Below are positions 26,422 to 36,800 of a stretch of 64,000 nt of DNA, one piece after another. Position 1 is the first letter of the stretch. Each line of letters begins with the position of its first letter. This DNA is from Aaosphaeria pasadenensis (lineage: Eukaryota > Ascomycota > Dothideomycetes > Pleosporales). The DNA is taken from NCBI GenBank assembly GCA_022813625.1, contig JAKLMB010000013.1, positions 310,001-374,000 on the forward strand, written 5' to 3'. The position numbers and the translations under genes are program-made. Under the pieces are notes generated by a model. The model was not told the DNA's origin, ran no database searches, and saw nothing but the letters and a program-made list of their open reading frames with translations.

Positions 26422-28284
26422 ATGGACGACAATTTCTTTTTCGACGACACAAACTCCCTGCTAAAGCAAACGAAAACCGTCAACCCCGCTGATGTCTTCA
26501 CAAATCCATATGCCAGCAATTCATTTCTCCCAAGTCAATTCTGTGCGTTTGAAGATACCCAAAACCCTCCTCACCTCTCCTCCTTTGATTCCGCGGTCGA
26601 CCTAACGACCATGCGATTGGCAGATAACGACTCGTGGAACCAATCTGCCACCGACGAGGCACACGATAATGCCTTCAACAGCCTCATAGACATGGGAGAC
26701 ATGGGTGAAGGCTCCAACTCTCAGCCTAGCAGCACGCCTTCCCCAGCCAACGACCCCATCTTCAGCCAGGGAAACTCACCGGGCGACTTCCTCCGCGAGA
26801 GGAGCCAACCTACCTCGCGCGAAGCTTCAACAGACGTCATCCCCAAGGTTGACGAAAGTTCAATCCTGGAACGTCTCGATAATTTCTTCGCGATGAACGG
26901 ACCCGCCGCCCACGCTGGAGCCATGTTCATCCCCAAGAGCCCCGCTCCCGCCATCGAGACTGCCTCCGTTCATCTCTTCCCTGACAAGACCAAGACGAGG
27001 GCGGAGACCCAGATCAAGGTCGTCCTCGTGTTAGATCCCCTCGAAGACAGGTTCGAGAACATCCGCTTCCCCAGGAAAACGCTCGCCAAGCCCAAACTCC
27101 TCGCCAGCCCGGAGGAGAGGAGCGAGATCGAAGCCCGGCACGAAGCTGTGTACATGGACATGCTGCTCGTCTGCTCCACCGCGATAGAGAAGGACGACCG
27201 CAGAGAACAGGCCCTCAGGCGTGCCCGAGGAGAGGAGCCTGTTCCCCGGCGACAAGAGGGCCAGTCCATTTCCGAGATCGAGAAGGACGACCCCGCCCAC
27301 CCCCAGAACGGGGGTGAGGTTCTCATCTGTGATGGCTGCAGAGAGCGAGAGCGCAAGCGCTACGACCGCAAGAAGAAGAAGGCCGACGACGAGTCGGAAT
27401 GGTTCAGTTACGAGGGCGATCGCGTCATCATGATCAACGAGAAGGAGTACAAGAAGTTGAAAGAGGTAGACGCCAGTACTATTGACGATCCGAGCAAGTA
27501 CTCCCCCCGCGCGAAGCAGGTCGACTTCGCCATGAGGATCGCCTGCTATTGTCGCCACCAGGAGGAGAAATCCCCCGTCGGCTATCGTGTCATCTTCACC
27601 TTCAAGGACGCTGCCGGCAGCTTGATTGCCCAGCACGTTTCCGAGATCTTCCAAATCACCGATGACCACAAGAACAAGGAGACGCCGGTCCCCGAGGCGC
27701 CTGCACGCCCTCTGCATGCACCGCAACCACAGCAGCACTTCGCTCAGACACAGGCAGCATATCCCGCTCCCATCATTGTTCCCCAGTATCCCTACGACCC
27801 GCAACAGTTCGCCCACATGCCGCAGTCTGGCGGTGGCATGGGTGCATTCACACATTCGCAACCCCCCACCCCGCCGCTCCTGTCGAGCTACACGTCGCCA
27901 ATGGCCATCTCACCCCTCGACACCCACTTTCCTCAAATGGTCGCTCCGACGGGGCCCATCCACAGCAGACAGACGCCCAGCTTCTCGGCTTCGACTACTT
28001 CGGTGACTGCACCCCAATTCCCACGACCACAACCTCACGCACGTTACGACGTGCCGTTCACGAGCCCGACCAACCAGTATCCCTCCGAGGCGCCCTATCT
28101 CATGTCTCGACCGACGTCGATGGAGAACTTCAACTTCGGCAACCAGTACAGCAACGCATTCGCGTACCAACAGAATGGGTTCTCCTCTGCCCCGGGTTCG
28201 GTGGCCGGCACCCCGCACAACCTGTCAAGGCCCGCGTCACCGAACTGGGAGCAGCAAGGCCAGAGGAAGAAATTCATCATCTAG
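26422..28284 (+). CDS. Mga2/Spt23-type transcriptional regulator, N-terminal domain only
   Basis: A 620-residue single-exon protein. Residues about 190-420 match, from memory, the conserved N-terminal domain of fungal Mga2/Spt23-type regulators: KVVLVLDPLEDRFENIRFPR, a PRRQEGQSISEIEKDDPAHP segment, CDGCRERERKRYDRKKKKAD, and ACYCRHQEEKSPVGYRVIFTF. The C-terminal third is Pro/Gln/Ser-rich and ends SRPASPNWEQQGQRKKFII. Mga2 and Spt23 are ER-membrane precursors processed to activate OLE1 and other lipid genes; they carry an IPT/TIG domain, ankyrin repeats and a C-terminal membrane helix. None of these follows here: the frame stops at 28282-28284 and the next kilobase has no matching sequence. The protein may be a shorter nuclear paralog or a truncated copy. 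The first residues, MDDNFFFDDTNSLLKQ, form an acidic start after a long CT-rich leader. Confidence 0.8.
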   Translation: MDDNFFFDDTNSLLKQTKTVNPADVFTNPYASNSFLPSQFCAFEDTQNPPHLSSFDSAVDLTTMRLADNDSWNQSATDEAHDNAFNSLIDMGDMGEGSNSQPSSTPSPANDPIFSQGNSPGDFLRERSQPTSREASTDVIPKVDESSILERLDNFFAMNGPAAHAGAMFIPKSPAPAIETASVHLFPDKTKTRAETQIKVVLVLDPLEDRFENIRFPRKTLAKPKLLASPEERSEIEARHEAVYMDMLLVCSTAIEKDDRREQALRRARGEEPVPRRQEGQSISEIEKDDPAHPQNGGEVLICDGCRERERKRYDRKKKKADDESEWFSYEGDRVIMINEKEYKKLKEVDASTIDDPSKYSPRAKQVDFAMRIACYCRHQEEKSPVGYRVIFTFKDAAGSLIAQHVSEIFQITDDHKNKETPVPEAPARPLHAPQPQQHFAQTQAAYPAPIIVPQYPYDPQQFAHMPQSGGGMGAFTHSQPPTPPLLSSYTSPMAISPLDTHFPQMVAPTGPIHSRQTPSFSASTTSVTAPQFPRPQPHARYDVPFTSPTNQYPSEAPYLMSRPTSMENFNFGNQYSNAFAYQQNGFSSAPGSVAGTPHNLSRPASPNWEQQGQRKKFII

Positions 28285-30071
28285 AAGAGGTTGCTGCACG
28301 GCAAGCTCGACGCTACGACTTTACGACACTGGAACGACAACGCAAAAAAGACACATTTTTCACGAGGCAGGGCCCTACATTGGACGGCGTTTTGGCGCCG
28401 AGTGGGCTTACTACCTCATTCCCCAATCATCGGGCGGTGGGAACGGTTGATAGACGCCCGATTTCTTGGGCCCGGCAGCACGCGCGGCGAAGATGATCTG
28501 ACCATCGATTGACGATGGTCAGCCATCATTATTATTTTCTCTTGTGTTGAACCTGATGTTTTCTTGGAGATCTTCACTCTTATGTTTCATTTCTTCCGTC
28601 TCGCTTCGGCGAGGCCAATTTCTTCGCCAGGGCCGAAAAGGCCCGCCTTACTGTTTAGACATGATTGTAATACCGACGACGTTCGACCGCGTGCTGCCGA
28701 TGGCACAATATTATCATATATCCGAGTCCGGTTCTATTGTTTGATTGGACCACTGGGGTCCGCACCCAAATCGGAGGTTTTTCTGGGTATTAACGGATTT
28801 GGAACACAGGCTTGGGCCTGTTCATGGATAGAGGGCTCGTAATAGACTACAACACTTGCACTTGCAGCTTTGAGCGCGAGTGCAAACAAATGAAATGAAT
28901 AAAAAACATTATCAATAAAATCTCCGCTGGTCCATATGAGTGAGGAAAGTGCCGCACGACGATCACTCATGGGGGTTAATGGCTCTTCTGTGTGTGCTGA
29001 TTATTCCGAACGCCCATGATCGAAATCGAGTCTCGACAGCGCACTCTCTCTTACACAGTAACTAGCAGAAGGGATGGGTGGCCACTGGGCGGTCAATGGT
29101 GCGCGCCCTAGTTGGTTGGCTCGGCCCTGCGAACCGGCGTCAAAGAGACTGATGGCCATCCATCCATCTCTTAAGCAAAAAAAAAATAATCGCTCGTTTC
29201 GGCCGCGCAGCTGTCTTTGGCATACGATACGATCAATCATCAAGGTACGCACGCCCGGGCTGTACGAACCAAAATCCTAATTCCTACCCTATCCTTCCCG
29301 TCCCAGTACATACCTAGTTATCATCCTCATCCTCCTACTCTTTCACGACGAAACAACGCGAGTAGTCACCCTGCTGCATACACATACACACATACACATG
29401 CATACAGACTTGCATTAGCCATGGAAAAATCGCCGAGTAGATGGCCGTTTCCCCTAGTACCGGTATCTATTTCTTTAGATATAAATAAAACGGAACACAT
29501 CAACACCACCACCACCAACAGTCTACTGTGTGTATGATAATGGACTAACTAGGTCGTGAACCCTTTCTGGACCCTTTCGAAAAATGCATCACTCACTAAT
29601 TGATGCCCCGGATCCTTCCACAGTGACCTGAACACCTACATATGTACCTAACCGTCGAATGTTCGAATGTCCACCCCACGCGCGCCCATGCTCCCACGCC
29701 CGCCTACGCCTCGTGCCCTGCCTCCCACGCAACGCAAACGCAAAACTTACCCACTTCTCGTGAATCCTACCATGCACATGCCCGTTTTTTTACGATACCC
29801 ACGATACGAAATATCGAATTTCCATGCCTGCCGCCCAATTCCCTACTTGCCCACTTTTTCTTGCACTATGTAGGCGAGCGGGAAAGGGAGGGAGGGAGCC
29901 GTGCGTCATGAACGTGCATGCTGCTGTCTGTATCGGAAGGGGGTTTTGTCCTTAGTTCTACACAGTAACTACAGTACACCGTTAGGATTCAAGGACGATC
30001 GGAGGGAGGGTGTTGAGACGAGTTCCTATTCGCAATACTGCACGCATGCTGCCTGCACGAACACGGCGTCA

Positions 30072-30103
<32 letters not shown>

Positions 30104-32834
30104 CCCTTTGGAGCAGAGGTGGTGGTGGTGCTGAGGGAGGGTGCCGGAATAGATGGCGACTCGTTCCGTTAGCTTCGATTTCGAGTGTGAGATGTGGATG
30201 CCAAGAGATATCGTAAATCCCCCCAAAAGAGGACGTCGCGCCGCCTTCACGGGATATGACTATCATATGTTAGGGAAAGGGAAAGGTAAGGTAGGTGAGG
30301 TGAGGTGATGGTATGCACGACATAGGTACCCTCGTCTGTACATACGCTCGCGGCACGCCCATGCGCTCAGGGAAGGGGAAGGGGAGGGTGTAGTGTGTAT
30401 GGGTTCCCTTTGCTTTCGAAAAGTGGTACGGCGTCCGGCTCGGGTACTTGCCCTGCGTGGATGAGTGGATAGCGGATGAGTGGTAAGGGTGGAGGATGTA
30501 GATACGAAGTGTCTAGATGGGATGTTATAGATGCCAAGGTGCGGTAGGATGACTGGATTCGGAATGACTGATTGAAGTGCTTGGGTTTACACCGCCTGTC
30601 GTTGTCGTAGGATTCGGGGGGTTTGAAGGATGGGCGATTGAAGACGTGGTTGTGATCTGGGCTGGGGTGGGTTGGAGGTTTCTTGGTGAAGAGGAGAGGG
30701 TGTTGATGGGTATGTCATAGTTGAACCTGAGACATGCTGTGATGGAGTACTGTTGATGGTTTATCATTGGGTTTGGTGTGTGTGATAGGATGGACGTATG
30801 GGTAAGTTAAACATCGATATAGTTCTTCTGTGTTGGATATTGATATACAAGGGGATTTATGTTGTGTGAAGGGTGGAGGTGTGGCAAGTGTGTAGTAGGG
30901 GTATGAATATACGTATGAATATATTCATCTAATAAATAGAAAGAGTCCCCTCCTAGAGACATGTCTATCATGGACCAGTGTCAAACATCAAAGTATATAC
31001 AGAATATCACATTTATAAGAACGATAATGAGACAACAAGTTACTTCGATCCTAAAACGTCAAATCCTGCAATATCACGTAGCGGTTTTCATCCATCCTGC
31101 AAACACTAACCAAGTATGCACTGTGGAAGTATCTCAATGGGATCCTTTCTAACTTGAAAATTGGTATCTTCTGATGCATAGCGACTAAAGGTACATGTAA
31201 AGCCTCACTCAAAGTTCATGGATACATCGAGTCGACCATGGAGTGAATGAGAGATATTCCATTTCATGTGGAAGCTTGAAGATACGCCTGGCAAGTTAAC
31301 AACATGTCCTTCCAACCACTCCTCTGTCAGGCACCCGCAAAAGTCACAAGACTCACAACCACCTCTCACGCCTCCCCTCCCGCAGTCTCGCTCCCATGGC
31401 CAAGGGAGAACGACTGGCTGAGAAGCAGTGTTAAAACCACCGTCATCGACACCTTTTCCTGAAACCTTCCCAGATGGGAAATCTGACATGCTGCAATGCT
31501 TGGCTGTCTGTCATCGCAATGGGCCTGTAGAATCCTTGCAATATTTTCGGTGCCTTTCTAGTTCGCCATTCTTAAGATCAGCGGGACTGGCTTATGGCTT
31601 GGAAGTAGGCCACTGCGTACTTAAAGAGGTGGTAGTGATGGAATGCGAATCTTGTCTTTGACCCATCGTCATAGAGATAATGTACAAGAGCCACTGAAAA
31701 GAGGATAGATGTAGCAGCATGTATCCATCATGAGAGTACATAATTAGCCAGGACAAATTCAATACCATGCTTCTCACTTGATTTCATGTCTGTGGGCAAG
31801 GATACTTTACTCACTATGGGGGGTTATAAAGCACATCTGCTACTCAACCAAAGCGCCAGCTAATAGGTATGCTGAGAAGTAGGCTTGGCTGACTTGATGT
31901 TTTGAATCTTCTCACTTCCTTACTGGGTATAACTGGGTAGTAGATGGATAGATCGAAAAGACAATTTCCAGTTCCCTCGTCAACTTCTTCCACATTCTCT
32001 TCCGTGCCCAAATTGTACGATGTATTGATAAATCCACATAAGCAATCGAATCCATGAAAGAGATGGTCATCTCACACTTCTGGGTATACATTTCTCGCCA
32101 CTTCAAAACCACCACCAGTTATGGTCATCCATCTCACAACAGTAACTATATACACTTCTAAACCCCCACAAAAGGACGCCACAGAAAGCGACAGTCTCTA
32201 CTCACCAACTGCAGCTTTCATCCACAGACTCGACATGTCACGTCTAACTTGTGAGGATGTAAGAACCTCGGATCTATGAACCCTCTCTTATGGCTGTATG
32301 ATATCAGCCATGAGAGGCTCTTACGGTTGTATGACGGTTTGGCCTGGGAGGTTGAAGGGTAGACGTATGGATATGAGCGCTATTGGTCGACTTGTTGGTG
32401 ACGTTGGCATCATGCGCTCTCGCCAGTGAGTGTGGCTGTCGGGACGTGTTAGGGGCCACTGGTTTGGAGGAGACATGGGGTTATGTAGGATGCTCATGTA
32501 GGATGCTCATGTATGATGGGCGAGGTGTTTAAGATACGATACAGATGGTGGTTTATCAATGTGTGCAGCTGTCAGGCTTGAAGATGTGATGGATGTGTTT
32601 GGCTTTGTGGTATTTGATGTAGAGTTTGATGAGTAGCTAGAACTGGAATTGATTGATAAATAATAGCGTATCAGTGGCATTTCATTTCGTTACAGGATCG
32701 ATTACAACGTGAGCTTCATGTACCATGCTGCAAACAGGAAGAATATACATAGGCGAAAGGCGTTCGGAATAAATCATCGGCTTGTGGAGGACCAAAAACG
32801 CTAGATCGACTCTACATATGTCATCACCACCAGC
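28285..32834. other. 4.5 kb intergenic region, no supported gene
   Basis: Follows the Mga2-like stop and precedes the ClpX 3' end, which lies on the opposite strand. No IPT, ankyrin or transmembrane coding sequence is visible downstream of 28284. A GTGTCG hexamer repeat lies at 30074-30103. Short frames at 31205-31489 and 31912-32115 (minus) look somewhat protein-like but could not be assigned. The rest looks like ordinary AT/GC-mixed intergenic DNA. Confidence 0.5.
30074..30103. repeat. GTGTCG hexanucleotide repeat
   Basis: Five tandem, nearly perfect copies of GTGTCG. There is no coding context. Confidence 0.75.
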
Positions 32835-34801
32835 TTACATGAAACCCCCAGCGCCGGCGACCAGTCCTTGCTTACGATACTGCTCGAACGAGCTGACGTG
32901 TCCACTGTCCTCCTCTTTGCGCAGTTCATCTTCCCACTTCTCCTCTTTGTGTGCGATGGCGGAGTGGAAGTTGTGAGACTGTCCGCGTTGGAAGTAGAGG
33001 GGTGCACACTTGAGCTGGGCGACGTCTTGCGTGATGAGAATGTGTTTGACGTGGGAGCCTGTAGATAGGTCTCATGTTAGACAAGCTTGAAGATACAACG
33101 ACGGATTCTGGGTACTGACCTGGTGTCTCGAACATGCACTCGCCCAGCAGGCGCTCGAGCACTGTTCGGAGACCTCGTGCCCCCGTCCGCATTCCCATCG
33201 CACCTTTTGCGACCTCCCGCAGTGCGCCGCTGGTGAGGCGTAGCTCGATGCCGGACAATTGGAACAGTTGCTCGTACTGTTTGAGGAGACTGTTCCTCGG
33301 CTCTGTGAGAACGCGGACGAGTGCTTTCTCGTCCAGAGCGGCGAGGGCACATGAAATCGGAATTCGTCCTACTAGTTCAGGTATCATGCCGTACTTCTGT
33401 AGGTCTGCTGGCTCGACCAAGTCGAGCGTATTGAATAGTTGTTCTGCCGGCTTTGGTTGTGGAGTGGGACCGAAAGGGTTCGGTTTCTCGCGTTCTACTG
33501 GGATGAAGAACGGCAAGTGTTTCTTGAAGAGCTCCTGCTCGCCCTTCAACATTGTCTCGTTGGCTCCGGAGTCTTGATTTGAAGACCTCACGGGCGCGCC
33601 AAACCCTATACTACCTTTCGAGATGCGATCCATGATCACCTTATGGAGACCGACAAAGGCACCAGTAAAAATGAACAGGATATTGTCGGTGCGAACATTA
33701 AAGACCTCACCCTTCCCGCCAGCATTGGGTGGACCAGCACCCGAGCCTGGGCTGCGCGAACCATCCAAAGGATTATTGGAGGGGAATGCGTTCCTTTGAC
33801 TGCCCGGCCCTCTTCCAGGGTTTCCCCTTTCTGGCTTTGCTTGAATCTGTAGCGTTGTACCCTCAATTATTTTCAATAGTGCTTGCTGCACGCCTTCGCC
33901 ACTGACGTCCTTTCCGTGCGAGACCTTAGCAGTGGCAATCTTGTCTATCTCATCCAGACAGATGATACCGTGCTCGGCAGCGGCGACATCGTAATTGGCA
34001 GCTGCAAGTAGCCTTTGTACGCACACCTCAGCATCCTCGCCAATGTATCCAGCCTGTGTGAACGGGGTGCAGTCCGACATGCTGAAAGGGACGTCAAGCA
34101 CGCGGGCAAGCGTCTTAGCCATCAGTGTCTTACCCACACCCGACGGACCCAGCAGAAGCACATTGGACTTCTCTATCTGAAGTGGTGTGTAGTCTAGTAT
34201 TGGTGAGGTTTCATTCGGGGGTGTGGGAGGTGGAGCTTGCGACGGGGGCGGCGGAGGGTAGACTTTCATGGTCGGTTGTTGGCCTGGGAACTCGTCTTCA
34301 TACTGCAGTTAGCCAAGAATTGATTCGGAATGAATTGAGATGATGATGGAGTAGTTGACCAGGTACGTGTGCTACGGATCAAAAGCTTCAAGTACCTTCA
34401 ACGGGATGCCGATGGGCCATTTCCCGCCTCTGCGCCTGCGCCTCGAGCTCGGCCTGTTCATCTTCCTGTCTCTGAAGCTCTTGCACCCTCTGGTAATGGT
34501 TATAGACGGCAACACTCAGGACCTTCTTCGCACGTTCTTGCCCGACTACAAACTGGTCAAGGTGTTGTTTCAAAGCCTTGGGCGTCACGCGGGGAGCTCC
34601 AGCAATGGATGCACCTCCCAGCGGGCCACTGGTCGGCTGACCTGGTTCATAGATTCCGGTGAATCCTTGAGTCGTGAAGTCTGATCGAGAGTATTGGCTG
34701 GACTTTTTGGAGCAGCAGGTGGAGAATGTGCGACGACCAATGCTTGCCAGAGTCAGATACGAGATGCGCGCTTGCGGAGAGATGGTGATGATAAGCGTCA
34801 T
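32835..34801 (-). CDS. MCX1: Mitochondrial ATP-dependent unfoldase ClpX
   Basis: AAA+ unfoldase of the mitochondrial matrix that feeds proteins to ClpP and activates haem synthesis. I join, on the minus strand, 34801-34396, about 34295-33120 and 33058-32835, giving 601 residues; intron 2 (GTCAGT...CTACAG) is clear. Intron 1 starts GTACTT; reading phase favours an AAG acceptor next to a better-looking CAG, so that edge may shift by a few bases. The N-terminus is basic and Ser/Arg-rich like a mitochondrial presequence. Visible motifs are Walker A GPSGVGKT (185-192), pore loop GYIG (218-221), Walker B ICLDEID (247-253), the ClpP-docking loop IGF (365-367) and GRIPISCALAALDEKAL. The N-terminal zinc finger of bacterial ClpX is absent, as in mitochondrial Mcx1. 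A Pro-rich spacer of about 20 residues precedes the ATPase. Confidence 0.93.
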
Positions 34802-36800
34802 AGCTGATGGGTAGTCTAGAAGGTTAAGGTGAGTGGTAGGGGCGGGATTGAGGTTTCACATCGCTCGAATAAAGGTATGAAATTGGTAAGGTCCTATTAC
34901 ACGTTGAGACACACGGTATAAAGGTTATGGAAAGATGCAGTAGGGACGGTGGATCGTGAATGGTGATGTCGTGCTTGCGCTCCGCATATCATGCATGGCC
35001 GGGGGCGAGCACGGGGCGGGGCAGGATAGCCGCATAGCTTTAGAGGGGGAAAGGCATCAAACTAGAACTAATCTGGTTCACCCTAGTTACCTACCTAGGT
35101 ACGAATACATATTTCGTAAGAGTATTGAAAACAAAGTGAAATATATTTATAGGAATTTACTGTTGTTGTGGGACTCTTATATGCTTTTAGGCTTGAATTA
35201 GTTATTTTCCAGTTAACGATGATTGATATCAAATATGGAGTACAACTTGCTATTCTATACCTACTTCAAAGGCTCAGTAGATAAGCAAATTACATCACGA
35301 AGGATATGGTAAACCAGATATTTCATTGGTTTCTGATAATGAGCATAGATTCCCTTGGTATTCTTCCTAGGTCGTGGATACCACGGGAATTGCACACATC
35401 CAATTACCTGGCAATGCATAACTAACTGATTTGCATACTAACACCCTTGAAGAACTACATGCTTACCTTCATCGTCGAAATACGCAAAACCGAACTCGCC
35501 TCGCGAAAGGATTTCAATAGGAAGACTTCCTAGAACATCAACTGTACTGGCAAAATGGATGCGGTTCTCATAATTGCCAGTCTTCGGATCTATACCATTA
35601 AATATGTTTCTGTCCTCGAATATGTCCCAAACCTCACTGAATGCAGATTAATGGAACAGCACGAAATGATATGCTTTTTACGTTGAATATGTTTTTAGGG
35701 CTTCAGCCCATTTACTGAGAACAAGAACAGGTACGTGTCTCTCCCACAAGAGACTTATCCTACTTTAAATTTCAGAACACATTCAGAGGTCGTGCACCTT
35801 GGCTGTCTGGGGCAGACGAATGTGAATTATTTCGACCAGTGTTGATAGGCCAAAGATGCATTTGTAAACATATAGTATAGACTTTTAACATTGCTATGAA
35901 TGCTTGAATGCTTTTTTTTCTATTGTCATAAACCTTTCGAAAACATATACTTGTTGTTCATTTATGTCTTATCCTAGAAATAAAGTCTTTCATAAAGCTA
36001 TAGGTCAGAAAGAAAAAGCAACATACTATAAAAAATGTTCAGATAACATCTGCACCCTGTCGCTTTTTTTAAATTTCTAATGTATCATCTCTGCCACCCT
36101 CTCTAACGCGACTGAGGTATGTAGGGTGATCTCTCTTGACGTGTGGAGTAGAATTCGCCGCATAAATCAATCAGTACCCACAGTAATGATTGCATAACAT
36201 ATCGGAAAGTTGCAGAATGTGCACCTGCATAGAACCGTATTGTGTAAAACCTCCGATCGTGATTCAGCGGGGGCTGGGGTATTTTTGTTTTCATTGATTT
36301 ATTTTTTTTCCCGCCGCTACGGAATTGTTGACCTATGCGAGATTGATGTTGAAGATACGGGTTGACACACAGGTTGTGTGGCGAACAGTTGAGCAGTCAC
36401 TGGCAGAGAACCGGCGTCCGTGGCGCGGGAGGCGATTCCTTTCGTGGAGATAGCGTGCAATGACGTTGAGGCGACGGACAAGGGTTGGCCCTTTTGGTTG
36501 AGACTCTCAGGTCCTTAGTATGCACTGCAAGTTACTCTAGTAACTCTACCTACCTCACCCTGCATCAATTGGGTCAAACCCCGCAATGAACTTCGCCCAT
36601 ATAATCCCTTCTAAGCTCTCCTGAGCTTTTTTATTCTCTGTCTCTCTACTCTCTTACCAATTCCTAATTCCTCTCCCTCTCCTGTGCCTACTGCGCCCAC
36701 TTTCTGATACACTCCGGGTCGCCTTATCGGAAAGTCCATAAGCTCCACCTACCTATTACTACCTTCGCTGATTGCGCTCTTACTCCCAACCACCTCCAAC
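34802..36800. other. Intergenic region with an AT-rich island
   Basis: Positions about 35095-36320 are clearly more AT-rich than the flanking genes and hold a decayed kinase fragment (35370-35645). A TACCTAGGTA palindrome lies at 35092-35101. The last 300 bases are CT-rich and contain CATATAAT near 36598, about 200 bases before the branching-enzyme ATG, and probably form its promoter. Confidence 0.5.
35370..35645 (-). pseudogene. Decayed SRPK-like protein kinase fragment
   Basis: On the minus strand an open stretch of about 57 codons reads VWDIFEDRNIFNGIDPKTG, then NYENRIHFASTVDVLGSLP, then IEILSRGEFGFAYFDDEG. This matches the C-lobe of fungal SRPK-family (CMGC) kinases, where a WD-x-FE-x-x-x-LF-G-DP segment is followed by H-x-A-x-M-x-x-LLG-x-P-P and a FFD-x-x-G motif. 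A plausible 59-base intron (GTAAGC at 35466 down to CAG at 35408) leads to GNWMCAIPVVSTT, and a stop codon follows at once where the family has a Ser/Leu-rich segment. I found no catalytic loop, DFG motif or N-lobe upstream. The intact-looking exon lies between stop-filled flanks in AT-rich DNA, so I call it a relic. SRPK-like genes are often amplified in Pezizomycotina. Confidence 0.6.

Noticed and set aside
31205..31489. Minus-strand frame with CESCDFCG...W...H, resembling a zinc finger
   Set aside because: The Cys/His spacing does not fit a C2H2 finger, and there is no supporting gene structure; it may be a relic but cannot be supported.
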